Positions 35,105 to 45,549 of a DNA stretch of 64,000 nucleotides are shown here, one piece after another (the first letter of the stretch is position 1; every line of letters begins with the position of its first letter). The DNA is taken from contig OX104128.1 of assembly GCA_944470555.2 (NCBI GenBank), positions 44,623,920-44,687,919 on the forward strand. The letters are read 5' to 3'. The translations under genes were made by a program, and so were the position numbers. Under the pieces are notes generated by a model. The model ran no database searches. It saw only the letters and a program-made list of their open reading frames with translations, and was not told the DNA's origin. The DNA is from Heterobilharzia americana. Its lineage: Eukaryota > Platyhelminthes > Trematoda > Strigeidida > Schistosomatidae.

Positions 35105-35905
35105 GTCATCAGCATAAGACCAGGCATAACTGCATGGCGGTTCAAGTTGTGATACATCATTTCAGCATATCAAATGAGAAAGCAATAAGATCAAAGAAAA
35201 CGTAGTAAACAGACAGGAAGAAAGGATAAGAAAATACTCAATTCAGTATGATTATTAAGATGAAGATGATGTGTGGATACACAGACTAGTGACGTTGATT
35301 CCGAGCCATATCATCTACACTCTAACCACTGGTTTCTGTTGTTACGTAGACCCCAACCGGCTAGTCTACATATGACTCAGACCAACAGTCAAAGACTTTA
35401 TAGAGTGATGCCATCTTCCAGTCTAACCGTTATCCAGCCTGAACCTACTTCAGCTAAGACTGTGCGACGAGACAGATGCTGACTAGGTATGCGTAACATA
35501 TGCCCCAGCTACCTGAGACGGAGGTTCACAAACTCATCCACCGACCCCCCCCCCCCCCCACCCGCCCTCTTCTCGTCAAGACTCTACATCTGACTCCTGC
35601 ATTAATGATGTGGTAATATTACGACACACGGTCCTTTTTACGGTGGTCAAACACCCGAAACCTTATATTGTATACCTTAAATGGCCACGTTTCACATGTG
35701 TATGGTAGGACAGAGAGAACTGCAACACGCGACCACTAACTGACAATCGGATATCATCGCGGCGCCATAAATGACGCAAGTTGGAGAAAGCGAAGTAATC
35801 TTTTCGTATCCGTGCAGAGATTTCGTCAGTCATTGACCCACCAAGGCTGATTCAACTTCCCATGTAAGTGAAGTGGTCAACTCACTCGACCACTTTTCTC
35901 CCTAT
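35105..35905 (-). mobile_element. RTE-like LINE fragment: RT C-terminus and 3' end
   Basis: Similar to the minus-strand LINE ends at 12 kb. It has the block 'ACCAGGCATAACTGCATGGCGGTTCAAG' of the 3' tail near 35130, then 'CGAGCCATATCATCTACACT' (the GDMARNR-type end). It runs back to the 'GACCACTTCACTTAC'-type block near 35870. A run of 15 C lies inside (35545-35559). Many stops. Confidence 0.75.
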
Positions 35906-36765
35906 TGTTAGACAGGGTACCGCTGGGGCAACAGGTGTGTGGCTGCGGATGAAAGCGTGTGATAAAATTTACAATCGTGTATCGAAATTAGGAGTGGCAT
36001 ACACCAATCTGGGCCACCTATGGCACCGCCATGACATTAGTCTAACCGTAAAGGATTGGGTTTACAACGCTTCAGGTGAAGCAGTTCTGTTTAAACGCTT
36101 GTGCAACCGGACCTCTCCGAGCTGAGGATGTGCGATGACTATGTATGTCCGATCATTTTTGTATCCATAGGATTCCTCATATCCGGTGCAACACCATGTA
36201 AGTAATCCTGAGGTATGACAGCCCGTGCTTGGGCATGATGGGGATCTTTATTCAATAAGTGAAGTCATTCGGAAACACCGGCTTCGGTGGCTTGGAATTG
36301 TGTTACGCATGTCGTCGCAATGGCTTCCATACCGTTCACTGTTTGCCAGCCCTAGGACTTAACGGGAGAATTGGAAGGGCTGTCAGTCTATGACGTTGTG
36401 CCATGGGATGGAGGATAGTTGTATCGGGTTAACATCTACTGGTGCACCAAGCCTCCTTGGGTGGGTTGCGAGAGATCACGCAACTCAATGGCTTGGGACG
36501 TTATATAGCTCAGAATGGAAACCAGTGGTGGTCATGCTGTAGCTTCCTCCTAATTTCTGTTGCTGAAAAGTGATGAACGTTTTGTTTTGAATGTATCTTG
36601 ATGTTTTGCCCTTCTGATCGTTCTATTCTTACTGTGCTTTTTCTTCTTATTCGTCCACTTCCGTTCGCTTAACACCATAATATTGTTGTATTAGTTTCGG
36701 TGACGCTTTTCCTGGTGCCCTTCCTGTACCGTGTTTGTCATAAAATTAATGATGATAATAATAAT
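35906..36765 (+). mobile_element. RTE-like LINE fragment in opposite orientation
   Basis: Plus-strand frame 35868-36125 contains 'LGVAYTNLGHLWHRHDISL' and 'VKDWVYNASGEAVL', the thumb region of the LINE RT. Later fragments read 'HRLRWLGIVLRMSSQWLP' and 'QWLGTLYSSEWKPVVVML'. The 3' tail ends in ATGATGATAATAATAA at about 36750-36764. It meets the minus-strand fragment (35105-35905) head to head near 35900. Confidence 0.75.
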
Positions 36766-38970
36766 TTGCGTTCTGGTGGTGAGAAAGCTATATCAGACGT
36801 TCTCAAATTGCCACTCAATATGTCCAGAAGACTGCATCTTGTCAGAGGTTTTACCCGAACAGGACTATGTTGTCCGCGTCCTCTAGATCTACCAAGGATT
36901 TTCCTGTGACAAGATCAATCCATGTGAATTCAAACGATCAGGAGGAGACCTCCATAAGTAAGTCTATGGGGGAATTAAATAAGAATGGTGATAATGGACA
37001 TCCCTGATGGACACTACTTGACGTAAAAAAATTCACCATAGGTTCTTAGACAATCACTGGTGTTCCAGTACAGAGCCGTCAACAAAGTGATGTGTCTCCT
37101 CGGCACACGTTTCAGTGAAAGATACTGCCATAAGACTTCTCGATCAATGGAGTAGAATGCCACTTTAAGGTTGAGTAATATAGCCATTGTAGGGCGTCCC
37201 TAAGTCCCCCCTTGTTCCAGAACCTGGTAGAATGTGAATACCTTTTCGGTACAATCAAGACCGCATCTAAAACCTCCCTGGCTTACTCGGTTTGCTGTTT
37301 TCGAGCTTCATATAGACGTCTAATGATTAGAGAACCTGGGGTTGTCAGGCTAATTCCTCTGTGGTTATCACAAGATGAGTTCTCACCTTTTTCAAAGACT
37401 AGGACAATCAGCGATTGAAACCAATGAGATCATATCTGACTCCCAAACACTCATTGACACTTCAGTTAGTCTAACCAATATTTCGCAACCACCTCTTCTT
37501 CAAACACCTCTGATTACTGGCCAATCTAACCCTTCTACTCTTCCTTGCCTCAGATTACTTGCACCTTTCTCGACAGGGTTGCAGGTAATAAGATAGTAGG
37601 TGGGGATTAGTTGAACTGTTCCTCAGAGCGTTTCGCCTATCCTTCCAGTTGTCTACTCTGCGAGTGGATCATAGACCCATCTTTCTTCGTTACATTCTCA
37701 CTGACCACTGCCTTTCTTGCCCCAGTTCCCTATCAAGTCTAAGTAACTGTCTGTTGATTCTTATTACCATATCTTTAGCCTTCGCTATCCAACACTCTTC
37801 ACAGTTATTGCGTAGACATTTTTTCACCCCAAATTTGAGTTGCTTCTGCTTCTCATTGTGCTTGGAGCATGCAGGAATGCGTCCACTTGCATCCATTAAC
37901 TCAGAAGATGCTATTGATATCCGTTGGCCATTTCTAACCACTTTCTGAGAATTGGCTGCAGTCTTCAACGCTGCTTCTATAGCAGATTGGAAATGGCACT
38001 AGACTTCTTCTGGACGAGTGATGTTGTCCTATACCACTAACTAGTTCATTGGCAAAAGCCTCCTTAGTGCTCTAATTTTCGAGCTGAACTGGCAATGATA
38101 TTGTTGCTATAGTTTTTTTACGTCCACTCAGGTGCAGATATACATGTGCTCGAACAGAAGCGTGATCGCTGTCCATGCGTGTGATTCAGGAAGAACAGCA
38201 ATCTTCCACTGGCCCTCTCCAGCGATAACTATGTGTACACCGTCGAGTTGAGGACGGTGGACTCCACGTGAAATAGTGTCACTCTTTATGTCTAAAGTTC
38301 GTGTTGTTCAGAAGAATATCGCTGTCTGAGCACAGTTGTAGCAAGTGATCGCCATTATCTCTATGTTCGACTGGGAATCCGAAATTGCCATCTGAGCGCC
38401 TTTCTGTCTGACTTAGCCTACCTATTTGTGCATTGAAATCACCTGCTAGAACAGTGACGTCTACACTTTCTGATTTCACTGGTAGGCTAGATAGTTTTGA
38501 GTAGAACTCGTCATTCGCTCCTTCCGAACCGAAGTCAGTGGATGGGTAGGCAGAGATTACGAAGAGACAATGGCAAGTTTCACTATTATTTTATTCCTCA
38601 TTGTGCTATTCATTTTAACAGCGCATAGAAGACTGTTAAGTGGGATGCAGTTGAGCAGTGAACTTTCTACCTTAACACTTGATGTTATACCTACACCTAC
38701 ACGATGGCGATAACTAACCATCGAATCTTCAGGAACTTGATAGGCGAATTGTGTTTACTCACCACATTGGACGAATAAGGTTTAGTGAATGACCACATAC
38801 AGTGTGTGCATGTCTCGCAAACACAACACGTTCATGACCCAGATGAAAGCGTTTTGGCTAGCAAAGCTCATCTGCCGATTTCAATGAGGACGCTTTTAGC
38901 TCCAATGTTTAATCTGAAGCGTGGAATTGTCGTTGTTTCGTGAACCTAGATCATTCTATCAATAAAAGCA
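36766..38970 (-). mobile_element. RTE-like LINE copy: endonuclease, linker and part of RT
   Basis: From 38960 downwards: endonuclease start ('FRLNIGAKSVLIEIGR', 'TCCVCETC'), 'VTVLAGDFNAQIGRLS' and 'DNGDHLLQLCSDSDILLNNT' at 38479-38279, then the basic linker at 37968-37778 ('NEKQKQLKFGVKKCLRNN'). The RT part at about 37250-36960 has 'MAILLNLKVAFYSIDREVLWQ', a degenerate version of the DxxxAFDSxDR motif. The copy stops before the catalytic DD. The segment 37778-38729 is repeated without visible difference at 62554-63505. Confidence 0.8.
37778..38729 (-). repeat. 952-bp direct repeat, copy 1
   Basis: By line-by-line comparison I see no base difference between this block and 62554-63505 (constant offset 24776). 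It contains the LINE linker and the 'GDFNAQIG' part of the endonuclease. Outside the block the flanks are only distantly related. Confidence 0.95.
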
Positions 38971-39196
38971 AATACTTCAAACTATGTTCAAAGTTTTTAA
39001 TTCGTAAATCTCTAAACTTTTTTGAAAAATAGTAGCCAACCAAGTGTATAAATACCCCGAGTTCTTATCTCGTGACAACTTCCATCAGATTTGTATTCGT
39101 CAATTTGTCATTCAAATCATGCCACGATGACTCCAAAATAAATTATGCTTCCGAGAAGTCAGTTAACCTATGAATTAGAACATTGTTATTTTCTGA
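38971..39196. other. Intergenic gap
   Basis: AT-rich. A TATA-like 'GTATAAATACC' lies at about 39048-39058, upstream of the open frame at 39197; whether it is used is unknown. Confidence 0.25.
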
Positions 39197-39478
39197 AACT
39201 GCCTAATCAATCGCAACTCACGGAAAAATCACAGCAACTCTTTCCACATTAACGCAACACACGAGCAACGGGTCGCCCTTAAATACCTAGAGGAGATATG
39301 CATGTCAGTCGAAGAAGCCATAAGAGCTCTACATCCAAATGTTATTCCTCCCTTGGCCTTCAAAAAAACTAAAGACCACTCCCAAGTTTTCCTCACTTCT
39401 AACATCACATTATCTAGGCTTGTCATCCCAATACTGGGAAAATTAAAAAGAAAAGTCGATCCTATAACTCACAATTAA
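39197..39478 (+). CDS. Unidentified open frame, possible terminal exon
   Basis: A 93-codon open stretch with a stop at 39476-39478. The segment after the AG at 39233-39234 ('ATCACAG') reads like a folded protein: 'ATHEQRVALKYLEEI', 'SVEEAIRALHPNVIPP' and 'LSRLVIPILGKLKRK'. The first in-frame ATG is at 39302. If the AG is an acceptor, this would be a last exon entered in phase 2. The overlapping minus frame (39229-39426) looks less protein-like. I do not recognise the family, and I found no partner exon. Confidence 0.35.
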   Translation, partial: NCLINRNSRKNHSNSFHINATHEQRVALKYLEEICMSVEEAIRALHPNVIPPLAFKKTKDHSQVFLTSNITLSRLVIPILGKLKRKVDPITHN

Positions 39479-40534
39479 TTTTGAAAATATATATTCACTT
39501 CAAAATTGGCTTGCATTAAGCTGCACAGTTGCGTTTTATAGTTGTGGGAATTAGTCAGAATTTATCGATAATATTTTTTGTCCGGACTTTCAAATTAATG
39601 TCATAGGAATATATATATATATATATATATATACTGTTCATGAAGAATATGCAATGTCATAAAGGTTAGAGCAATATAATGATGGCTCACTGCCCGGAAA
39701 TTCTACTTCCAGATAGTGGATGGCAGATCTGAAACTCTAATTTAGCATGGATAATCGGTTAGTGTCACAGGAGTCCACTCATAGTTTATGCATATATTAT
39801 AGATATAACCAAAAGCGCACAAAACCAGTGCGAATTTACAATACCCCGGGAGATGTTTTGCTACTGAGAGGAAGTAGAATAAGTAGTTCTTTCAAAAGAC
39901 CTGAATCCTAGTTGTGCTTCCCATTCTTGTAGGGTTTAAAGATTCGCTGTAGATTCCACTTTGCCTTCTGGAATTCTGTTGCTGGCGTAAAAGCAGTTGG
40001 ACACGTAAATCCATATTTTATGACAACTATAAACAGCGTACTATAAACTCCAATGTCATCAAAGCTACCTGGCGGCGAGAAAGCAAACTGATTTCTCTTT
40101 CATGTACTTCAAGATTACACTATCATCTATAGTCTGCATGAACAGAACGCAAAAACACAAATCCCTGCGGATGATCATTCATTCATGCCCATTTTCACGT
40201 TCAGCAAACATTGACATAAATATGTATCTTCTGAATACTGTTGGTCTCTTTCTGCGCAATTTCATACTGTTTTACCCAGTTCATGACATTTGAAAACAGT
40301 CTGAACGAAACCCAACAATACATAAGCATGCACCTTTGATAACCTCTGCATTAAAAATATGGAGATGGAACTGACTACCTGTAATCGCAAGTACTAACCG
40401 ATTCATACTCGAAATATTGCTGAATATTCGTTTCCCATACAGACAAGATATCACTTCATATATCCTGCAACCAGCAATGATTTTAGAGAAGTCGGAAATA
40501 AGTGGATAGAAAAAACGGAGTATCGAAGATGTAT
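39479..40534. other. Intergenic with (AT)n microsatellite
   Basis: An (AT)n run at 39609-39633. Otherwise no recognisable feature up to the 3' end of the SmF gene. Confidence 0.5.
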
Positions 40535-40540
40535 TTTATT
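40535..40540 (-). promoter_or_regulatory. Poly(A) signal of SmF
   Basis: AATAAA on the minus strand, 57-62 bases after the SmF stop codon. This is a short but ordinary 3' untranslated region for a small housekeeping gene. Confidence 0.65.
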
Positions 40541-40596
40541 GGAGGAAACGAATAAAAAATGTGGTTCTTTACATAGGGTACAAAACCGCAGCTAGG

Positions 40597-40851
40597 TTAC
40601 ATGGTGTCCAGTCTGTCATCATCACACTCTCTTATATACAACACGTTGTTACATCGTATCAAAACTTCGCCCAAACTTCCAGTATGGCAGTTGTCAATAT
40701 ATTCATCAGTGCTATGTAGCTGCAAGTTCATGTACCGATCCACAGATACGAGGTACCCCTTGTACTCCATTCCCCACTTCAATTTAACGATCACTTGCTT
40801 CCCAGTGATCCCACTGAGAAATGGCTTGGGATTATTTATTGCAAGATCCAT
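40597..40851 (-). CDS. SNRPF: Small nuclear ribonucleoprotein F (SmF)
   Basis: SmF is one of seven Sm proteins that form a ring on the Sm site of U1, U2, U4 and U5 snRNA in the nucleus. The 84-residue product is near the usual 86. It begins '[20 protein letters not shown]', with Sm1 motif '[20 protein letters not shown]' and Sm2 motif '[14 protein letters not shown]'. Both motifs are complete, including the RCNN turn that contacts RNA. The tail is acidic and short ('[10 protein letters not shown]'). I chose the ATG at 40851 because 'MDL...NPKPFL' matches the family start; the frame is open further upstream without a better start. No intron interrupts the coding region. Some family-typical residues differ (Arg after 'SVD', His-Thr before 'GSLGEVLI'), so a retrocopy is possible. 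Confidence 0.92.
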   Translation of the reverse strand: MDLAINNPKPFLSGITGKQVIVKLKWGMEYKGYLVSVDRYMNLQLHSTDEYIDNCHTGSLGEVLIRCNNVLYIRECDDDRLDTM

Positions 40852-41093
40852 ACCGTAGCGTCGACAATTTGTTCCGTGCGCAAGTGTTCGGAAAGTCGGT
40901 CCGCTACGCTCAATTGTAGGTTGAAGTACAATAATCATTCCAAACTTTAAAATCTGTTTTAGAAGTAGCAGACAATATTTCTTTGGGTTACACGTCCGTC
41001 TCAATAAAAAAAGATTACATTTTAAGACAGACAGAATATCATGGAATTCAGAAAAACCTCGAAGGACAGATATAAACAGTTGCGATCATTCAC

Positions 41094-41172
41094 CTTTTTT
41101 CTACTGGTGTCACTATCTGAGATTTCTTGAGATGACGGAAATCGTCTTGAGTTACGGATGGCATGATCTATC
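41094..41172 (-). CDS. Candidate exon B of an unknown gene
   Basis: Lies between a possible acceptor (GATCAG|G) and donor (AAAAAG|GTGAAT). It codes for 'IDHAIRNSRRFPSSQEISD' followed by 'SDTSRKK'. The phase (2 in, 0 out) fits the candidate exon at 41378-41484. No family recognised and no further exons found, so this rests on splice signals and composition only. Confidence 0.25.
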
Positions 41173-41377
41173 CTGATCATTACAGGCAGAAAAGATGTGG
41201 TTCCTACCGAAGAGAACCTTATTTTAAGGAACACCCGTCAAATTCAAGGAATCTGCTTGTTTGTGAGTAAGGATTTGTCTCATAGTGACTGAATCTCGGA
41301 GAGAAAAAGAGCATGAGGTCTAGGTCCTTGATTAGCAGCAGGAGAGAAAGACCTAAAAGTGGTGAGTATTTGCGTAC

Positions 41378-41484
41378 GGAGGCTTCAGAAGAGAATGGGC
41401 CATGATAAGTGCCGTAATGTGAATAAAAAGTTCTGGAGTCGTCTGTCCTCCAGAAAAGGGTCTTAATCCTGATGTCAGTGCTAG
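41378..41484 (-). CDS. Candidate exon A of an unknown gene
   Basis: Follows a good acceptor (GAAAATTTTCAG) and codes for 'LALTSGLRPFSGGQTTPELF' and 'ITALIMAHSLLKP'. It may end at CC|GTACGC (phase 2), joining candidate exon B, or run on to a stop at 41353. Any upstream exons would lie beyond the RTE element at 41.6-44.8 kb; I found none. Function unknown. Confidence 0.25.
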
Positions 41485-41781
41485 CTGAAAATTTTCATAA
41501 CTATTCACGATTTTTGGCACCAATGTGTTACCAAAACCTAGCATGGTTAACTTGTTCACTAATTACTAGCCGGTCCTAAGCCCGGGTGAAGAGGGAAGGT
41601 TGGGCATACGGATAGCAACTCTACCCCGTAAAACAAATCTAACCGCTAAACAAACTTCAAAGCACAGACAAAATATAAAAAACAAAGCAATATTATTCCT
41701 CGCTGGAATTGGAGAGGCGAAATGACACCAGCTGGTGAAAGCCTTCAGGAAGCCAAGTGGCCGGTGTGTCTTCTCTCTCTC

Positions 41782-42550
41782 CATGAAAGCGAAAGTAAAC
41801 GTGGGGACATGGAATGTCCACACCATGTTTGAAGCTGACAGGCAAGGCTGCCCAGATTGCAAACGAGATGAGAAGGTATCACGTTGAAGTGTTAGGAATT
41901 TGCGAAAGCAGATGGAATGGAAATGGACTCTCCAAACTGTCAACTGGAGAGTCAATAATCTACTCCGATATTGTCACCCAAATGACAACCACGAGCACAC
42001 TGAGTTTTTGAGTGACTAACATGATGTCCCCAACAGCATCGAAGGCTCTCATGCAGTGGGACCCAATCTGATCCAGGATCATGACAGCAAGATTCAACTC
42101 AAAAGGAAGAAAGGTCACAATCATTCAGTGCTATGCACCTACAAATGATGCAGATGAAGAGAAAAAGGAAGAATTCTACAGACAACTGCAATCAACACTG
42201 GACAAGACCTCAGTTGGTGATATCAAAATCTATTCTAATGGGTGGGTGACATGAATGCCAAACTGGGAGGGGACAACACAGGAAGAGAACTAACCATGGG
42301 TAGAGAAGCGCTAGGTGAGGTGATGGACGAGAATGGAGAATTGTTCGCAGAATTCTGTGCATCCAGCGATCTGGTGATTGGAGGCTAGGCACTGTGTTCA
42401 AGCACAAGGATATCCACAGAGCGACATGGATTACACCAGACACCAGGACACACTAAAATCAGATCGACTTTATCTCAATCTCAAGAAAATGGGGACGCAG
42501 TCTACTTAACACAAGGTCAAGAAGAGGAGCAGATGTGAGTTCAGACCACT
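41782..42550 (+). pseudogene. Endonuclease domain of the RTE-like copy
   Basis: Starts at ATG 41782 ('MKAKVNVGTWNVHTMFE'), then shifts frame to 'ANEMRRYHVEVLGICESRWN' and 'LSTGESIIYS'. Later pieces include 'IQCYAPTNDAD', a damaged 'GDxNAKLGG' region near 42240 and 'SSDHSL' near 42543. At least four frame changes separate them. Confidence 0.8.
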
Positions 42551-42954
42551 CACTGTCTAGTGCAAGGAACCTTCCAAATCAATTTGAAAGCCTTCAAGGA
42601 AGCTGGTGGTAGACCACAGTTCAAGTACAACACCCGGAAACTGAAGCACGAAACTACAAAGGAAATCTTCACGCCAGCCATTAAGACAAAATGGGAGATA
42701 TCAAGCAACATCCCTGAAGAAAACTTTGTGGAAGAACACTGGAAGTCTTTGAAAGAGGTGTGAAAAGAAACCTGTATAGCGGTATTAGGAAGGAAGAAGA
42801 AAGAAGATAGGGAGTGGAATGGATCTCGATGGACACATGGAAGCCGACAGAGCAAGGAGAGGAGGATGGTGAAGCAGAAGATAAACCAGTGCAAGGATGC
42901 ACAACGACAAGAGGAACTGAGTACAGTGTATAAAACACTACACTAGACGAAGAA

Positions 42955-43254
42955 GTGAAGAAGAGTGCACGCAAAGACAAAAGACACTTCTACAACACAT
43001 TGGCAAGTGGAGCAGAACAGGCTGTAGGTAAGAGAGACCTGACGACATTGCATCAAATAACCAGGTCACTATCTGGGAAGAGATCAACACAGATGAAACC
43101 AATAAAAGATGATGAAGGAAATTTAATTACGAAAGAAGAGAAACAAAGGAAACGATGGGCCGACCACCTCAAGAAGCTCTTGAATAGAACACCGTCACCA
43201 CCTACACTTCTTCCACAAATACCACCTGCAGCCCAGCCACAGAACTACAAGTGA
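42955..43254 (+). pseudogene. Linker segment of the RTE-like ORF
   Basis: A 99-codon open piece: 'DLTTLHQITRSLSGKRSTQM', then 'NLITKEEKQRKRWADHLKKL'. This is the conserved LSGKR...KEEQxxRWxEHFxxLLN block between endonuclease and RT in RTE elements. A 67-codon piece at 42560-42763 precedes it. Confidence 0.8.
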
Positions 43255-43537
43255 ACACAAATCCTCCAACAAAAGTCGAAAACCTGAGTGCCATAGGGCT
43301 ACTGAAATGTGGGAAAGCAGCAGGACCAGATGGAATCCCACCAGAAACACTGAGAGCAGAGGCAGAGACAACAGCGGACATGCAGAAGGTGTGGAAGGAA
43401 GGGAAGGTACCTGGCCATTGATTGCAAGAAGGGTTACCTTGTCAAACTCCCGGAGAAGGGTGACCTGGGCCTTTGCAAGAACTGGCGCGGAATCACTCTC
43501 CTGTCCACCCGAAGCAGGAAAACTATTAGGCTAAAGG

Positions 43538-44275
43538 ATGCACTGGATTCAAAACTACCACCGAAACAGGCAGGCTGGATTAAGGAGGTACAAATCATGT
43601 GCGGACCAAATTGCAACGCCTTGCATCATCATAGAACAAAGTACAGATTTTCAGTCAACTCTCTACCTCAATTTCATCGACTTTGAGAAGGCCTTTGACA
43701 GCGTCGACAGAGAAGTAATTTGGAAACTGCTTCAATACTACGGAATACCGCAAACCTTTATCAGCCTCGTTCAACAACCACATGAGGACGCCACAAGCCA
43801 CGTAATTTACAACGGGAAGCTCAGTGATGCTTTGAAGTGAAGACAGGAGTGAAACAAGGTTGCCTACTATCCTCCACGATATTCCTGACTGTGGTCGACT
43901 GGACTGGATCGTGAAACAAGCTGTGAGGAGCGAGAAGAGGGGGGTACGCTGGACTGCAGAAAACAACCTAGAAGACTTGGATTTCGCCAATGACTTGTGC
44001 CTGGTGTCACACAAACTTGAAGATCTGCAGGCAAAAACTAACAAGTTGACAGAAGAGGCAGGGCAGCGAAGACAGGACTTCAAGTGAATATAGAGAAGAC
44101 AGAGGTGATGAAGATGTCCAACCAACAACACCGCCCACAACAACAAACTCCAATCACCGTCAACGGGAGAAACTTAAAGGAAGTAACCTCCTTCACCTAT
44201 CTAGGAAGCACTGTTTCAACTACAGGCAGCGGCACAGACGAGGATGCCAAAGTCAGAATCGGAAAAGCAAGGTAG
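43538..44275 (+). pseudogene. Reverse transcriptase of the RTE-like copy
   Basis: 'QAGLRRYKSCADQIATPCII', 'FIDFEKAFDSVDREVIWKLL' and 'YYGIPQTFISL' are RT fingers/palm blocks with the first catalytic Asp. The second block reads 'LDFANDLCLVSH', so the FADD active site has become FAND. That alone would abolish polymerase activity. The thumb reads 'NGRNLKEVTSFTYLGSTVS'. One frameshift lies near 43845 and another near 44085. Confidence 0.85.
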
Positions 44276-44376
44276 GCGTTTATTTGCCCGAAACCAGTGT
44301 GGAGATCTTCTGCACTTGGCATAAAGTGTGAACACGATCCGGATTTTGAAAACCAACGCCAAATCAGTGCTTCTGT

Positions 44377-44740
44377 ATGGCTCAGAGACTCGGCTGGTTA
44401 CGAAAGGGATTTCCAACAAACTACAGACGTTCATCAACAACTGCCTACGCTGGCTCGCTACTGAAGGCAAGATGGCCAGAAAGGATAAGTAACAAGGAAC
44501 TCTGGGGACGAACCAACCAAGAATCCAGCGCTCAACAAATATGCAGAAGCAAGTGGGGATGGATTGGGCATACACTGAGGGGGCCGACTGGGGGCATCAC
44601 GCGTCAGGCCAGTTGCTCGAGTGGAACCCCCATGGGAAGCGACGAGTTGGACGTCCGAGGGTGACATTGAGATCGTGCGAGGAAGAAATGAGAGCTTCTG
44701 GGCTGTCGTGTAGCCAGGCATTGGAGACGTGCTACTGAAG
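44377..44740 (+). pseudogene. C-terminal region of the RTE-like ORF
   Basis: Two overlapping frames carry the conserved end: 'CRSKWGWIGHTLRGPTGGIT' and 'WNPHGKRRVGRPRVTLR', then 'EEEMRASG'. The region lies after RT in RTE elements. Confidence 0.8.
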
Positions 44741-44825
44741 CCCTATGTTCCATTAGGAACCCAAGGGACAAATAATGATACCATGCACAGGTGGCTGTGC
44801 CATGCGTTATGGGAATGTCAGCTTG

Positions 44826-45515
44826 CCCGTCATACCTGTAGGAACAATCAAACGTAAAAGTAGAACTTGCGAAGTACTACGGTGCCAAATGAGATGCACA
44901 GAATGCAGTTGCGTTAGCCGTGAATGTGAGATGTTGAACTTCCTTCTTAAACAGGCTGACTGTGACCAAATATATGCAGAAGGAAACGTCTAGGTGACAT
45001 CATTTGAATGAGATAGTTCGAAAACAGTGACCTCAAGTGTTTTAGCCGATCACTCGCTGATGGAAATATCGATTTCCCTGGCTTTCTTACAGTACATCAT
45101 GGCTGTTCACTACTCCTGTCATCAACTAGGTACCTCCATCGGACACAACGTCAAGAGCCGACATACCGCTGCCCAACAGGGTAAACCCTATGGACATCGA
45201 CTGCAGGTAAGTTAGTAAGTAAGTAGGTAGGTGAATGAGTACGTAAATGGTAAGCGAATGAGTAAGTAAGTGACAGGTTTCCCTAGATTTTTAGGAGTAA
45301 ACGGAGCCAGATGAGCTGCTCTTAGGCCTGCTCAGAAGGCTTGCAGCCTAGGTAGATGTCCCATGGAGTACCATATTTAGACTCTCTTGGTTAATGGGAA
45401 TTTTATCATGACCGGAAGAACGCTATAGTAACCCCAGCCCACAAGGTTTGAACGACGCCCATCAAATTACGCACCAGTAAGTCTGATTGGTATGGTAGCC
45501 GTCACGTCCATCTAG
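44826..45515 (+). mobile_element. CR1-like LINE remnant
   Basis: 44850-44960 reads 'TCEVLRCQMRCTECSCVSRE', 'FLLKQAD', parallel to 'TCEMLRCRLKCKGQGVNVTV' in the minus-strand CR1 copy at 52.3 kb. At 45300-45500 fragments of the RT entry follow (degenerate GPDEL-PRLL and IF..S...G blocks). Between them, 45207-45274 is a loose GTAA-type repeat. It is cut off by the gypsy remnant that starts near 45.55 kb. Confidence 0.6.
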
Positions 45516-45549
45516 AAGGCGACACACTATTCCTACCTTCATAGCATGG

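Larger units (their letters stand above)
41570..44785 (+). mobile_element. RTE/SR2-like non-LTR retrotransposon, near full length, broken
   Basis: Runs from a 5' region through 'NVGTWNVHTMFE' at about 41790 to a 3' end 'GGAACCCAAGGGACAAATAATGATA'. Order: endonuclease (41790-42540, with 'VIQCYAPTNDADEE'), linker (42560-43254), RT (43538-44090), C-terminal region (44084-44740). Many frameshifts and stops. The same 3' end occurs at 61557. Confidence 0.9.

Noticed and set aside
45207..45274. GTAA repeat as a CRISPR-like or satellite array
   Set aside because: Units are irregular and short; it is simple-sequence slippage in animal DNA.
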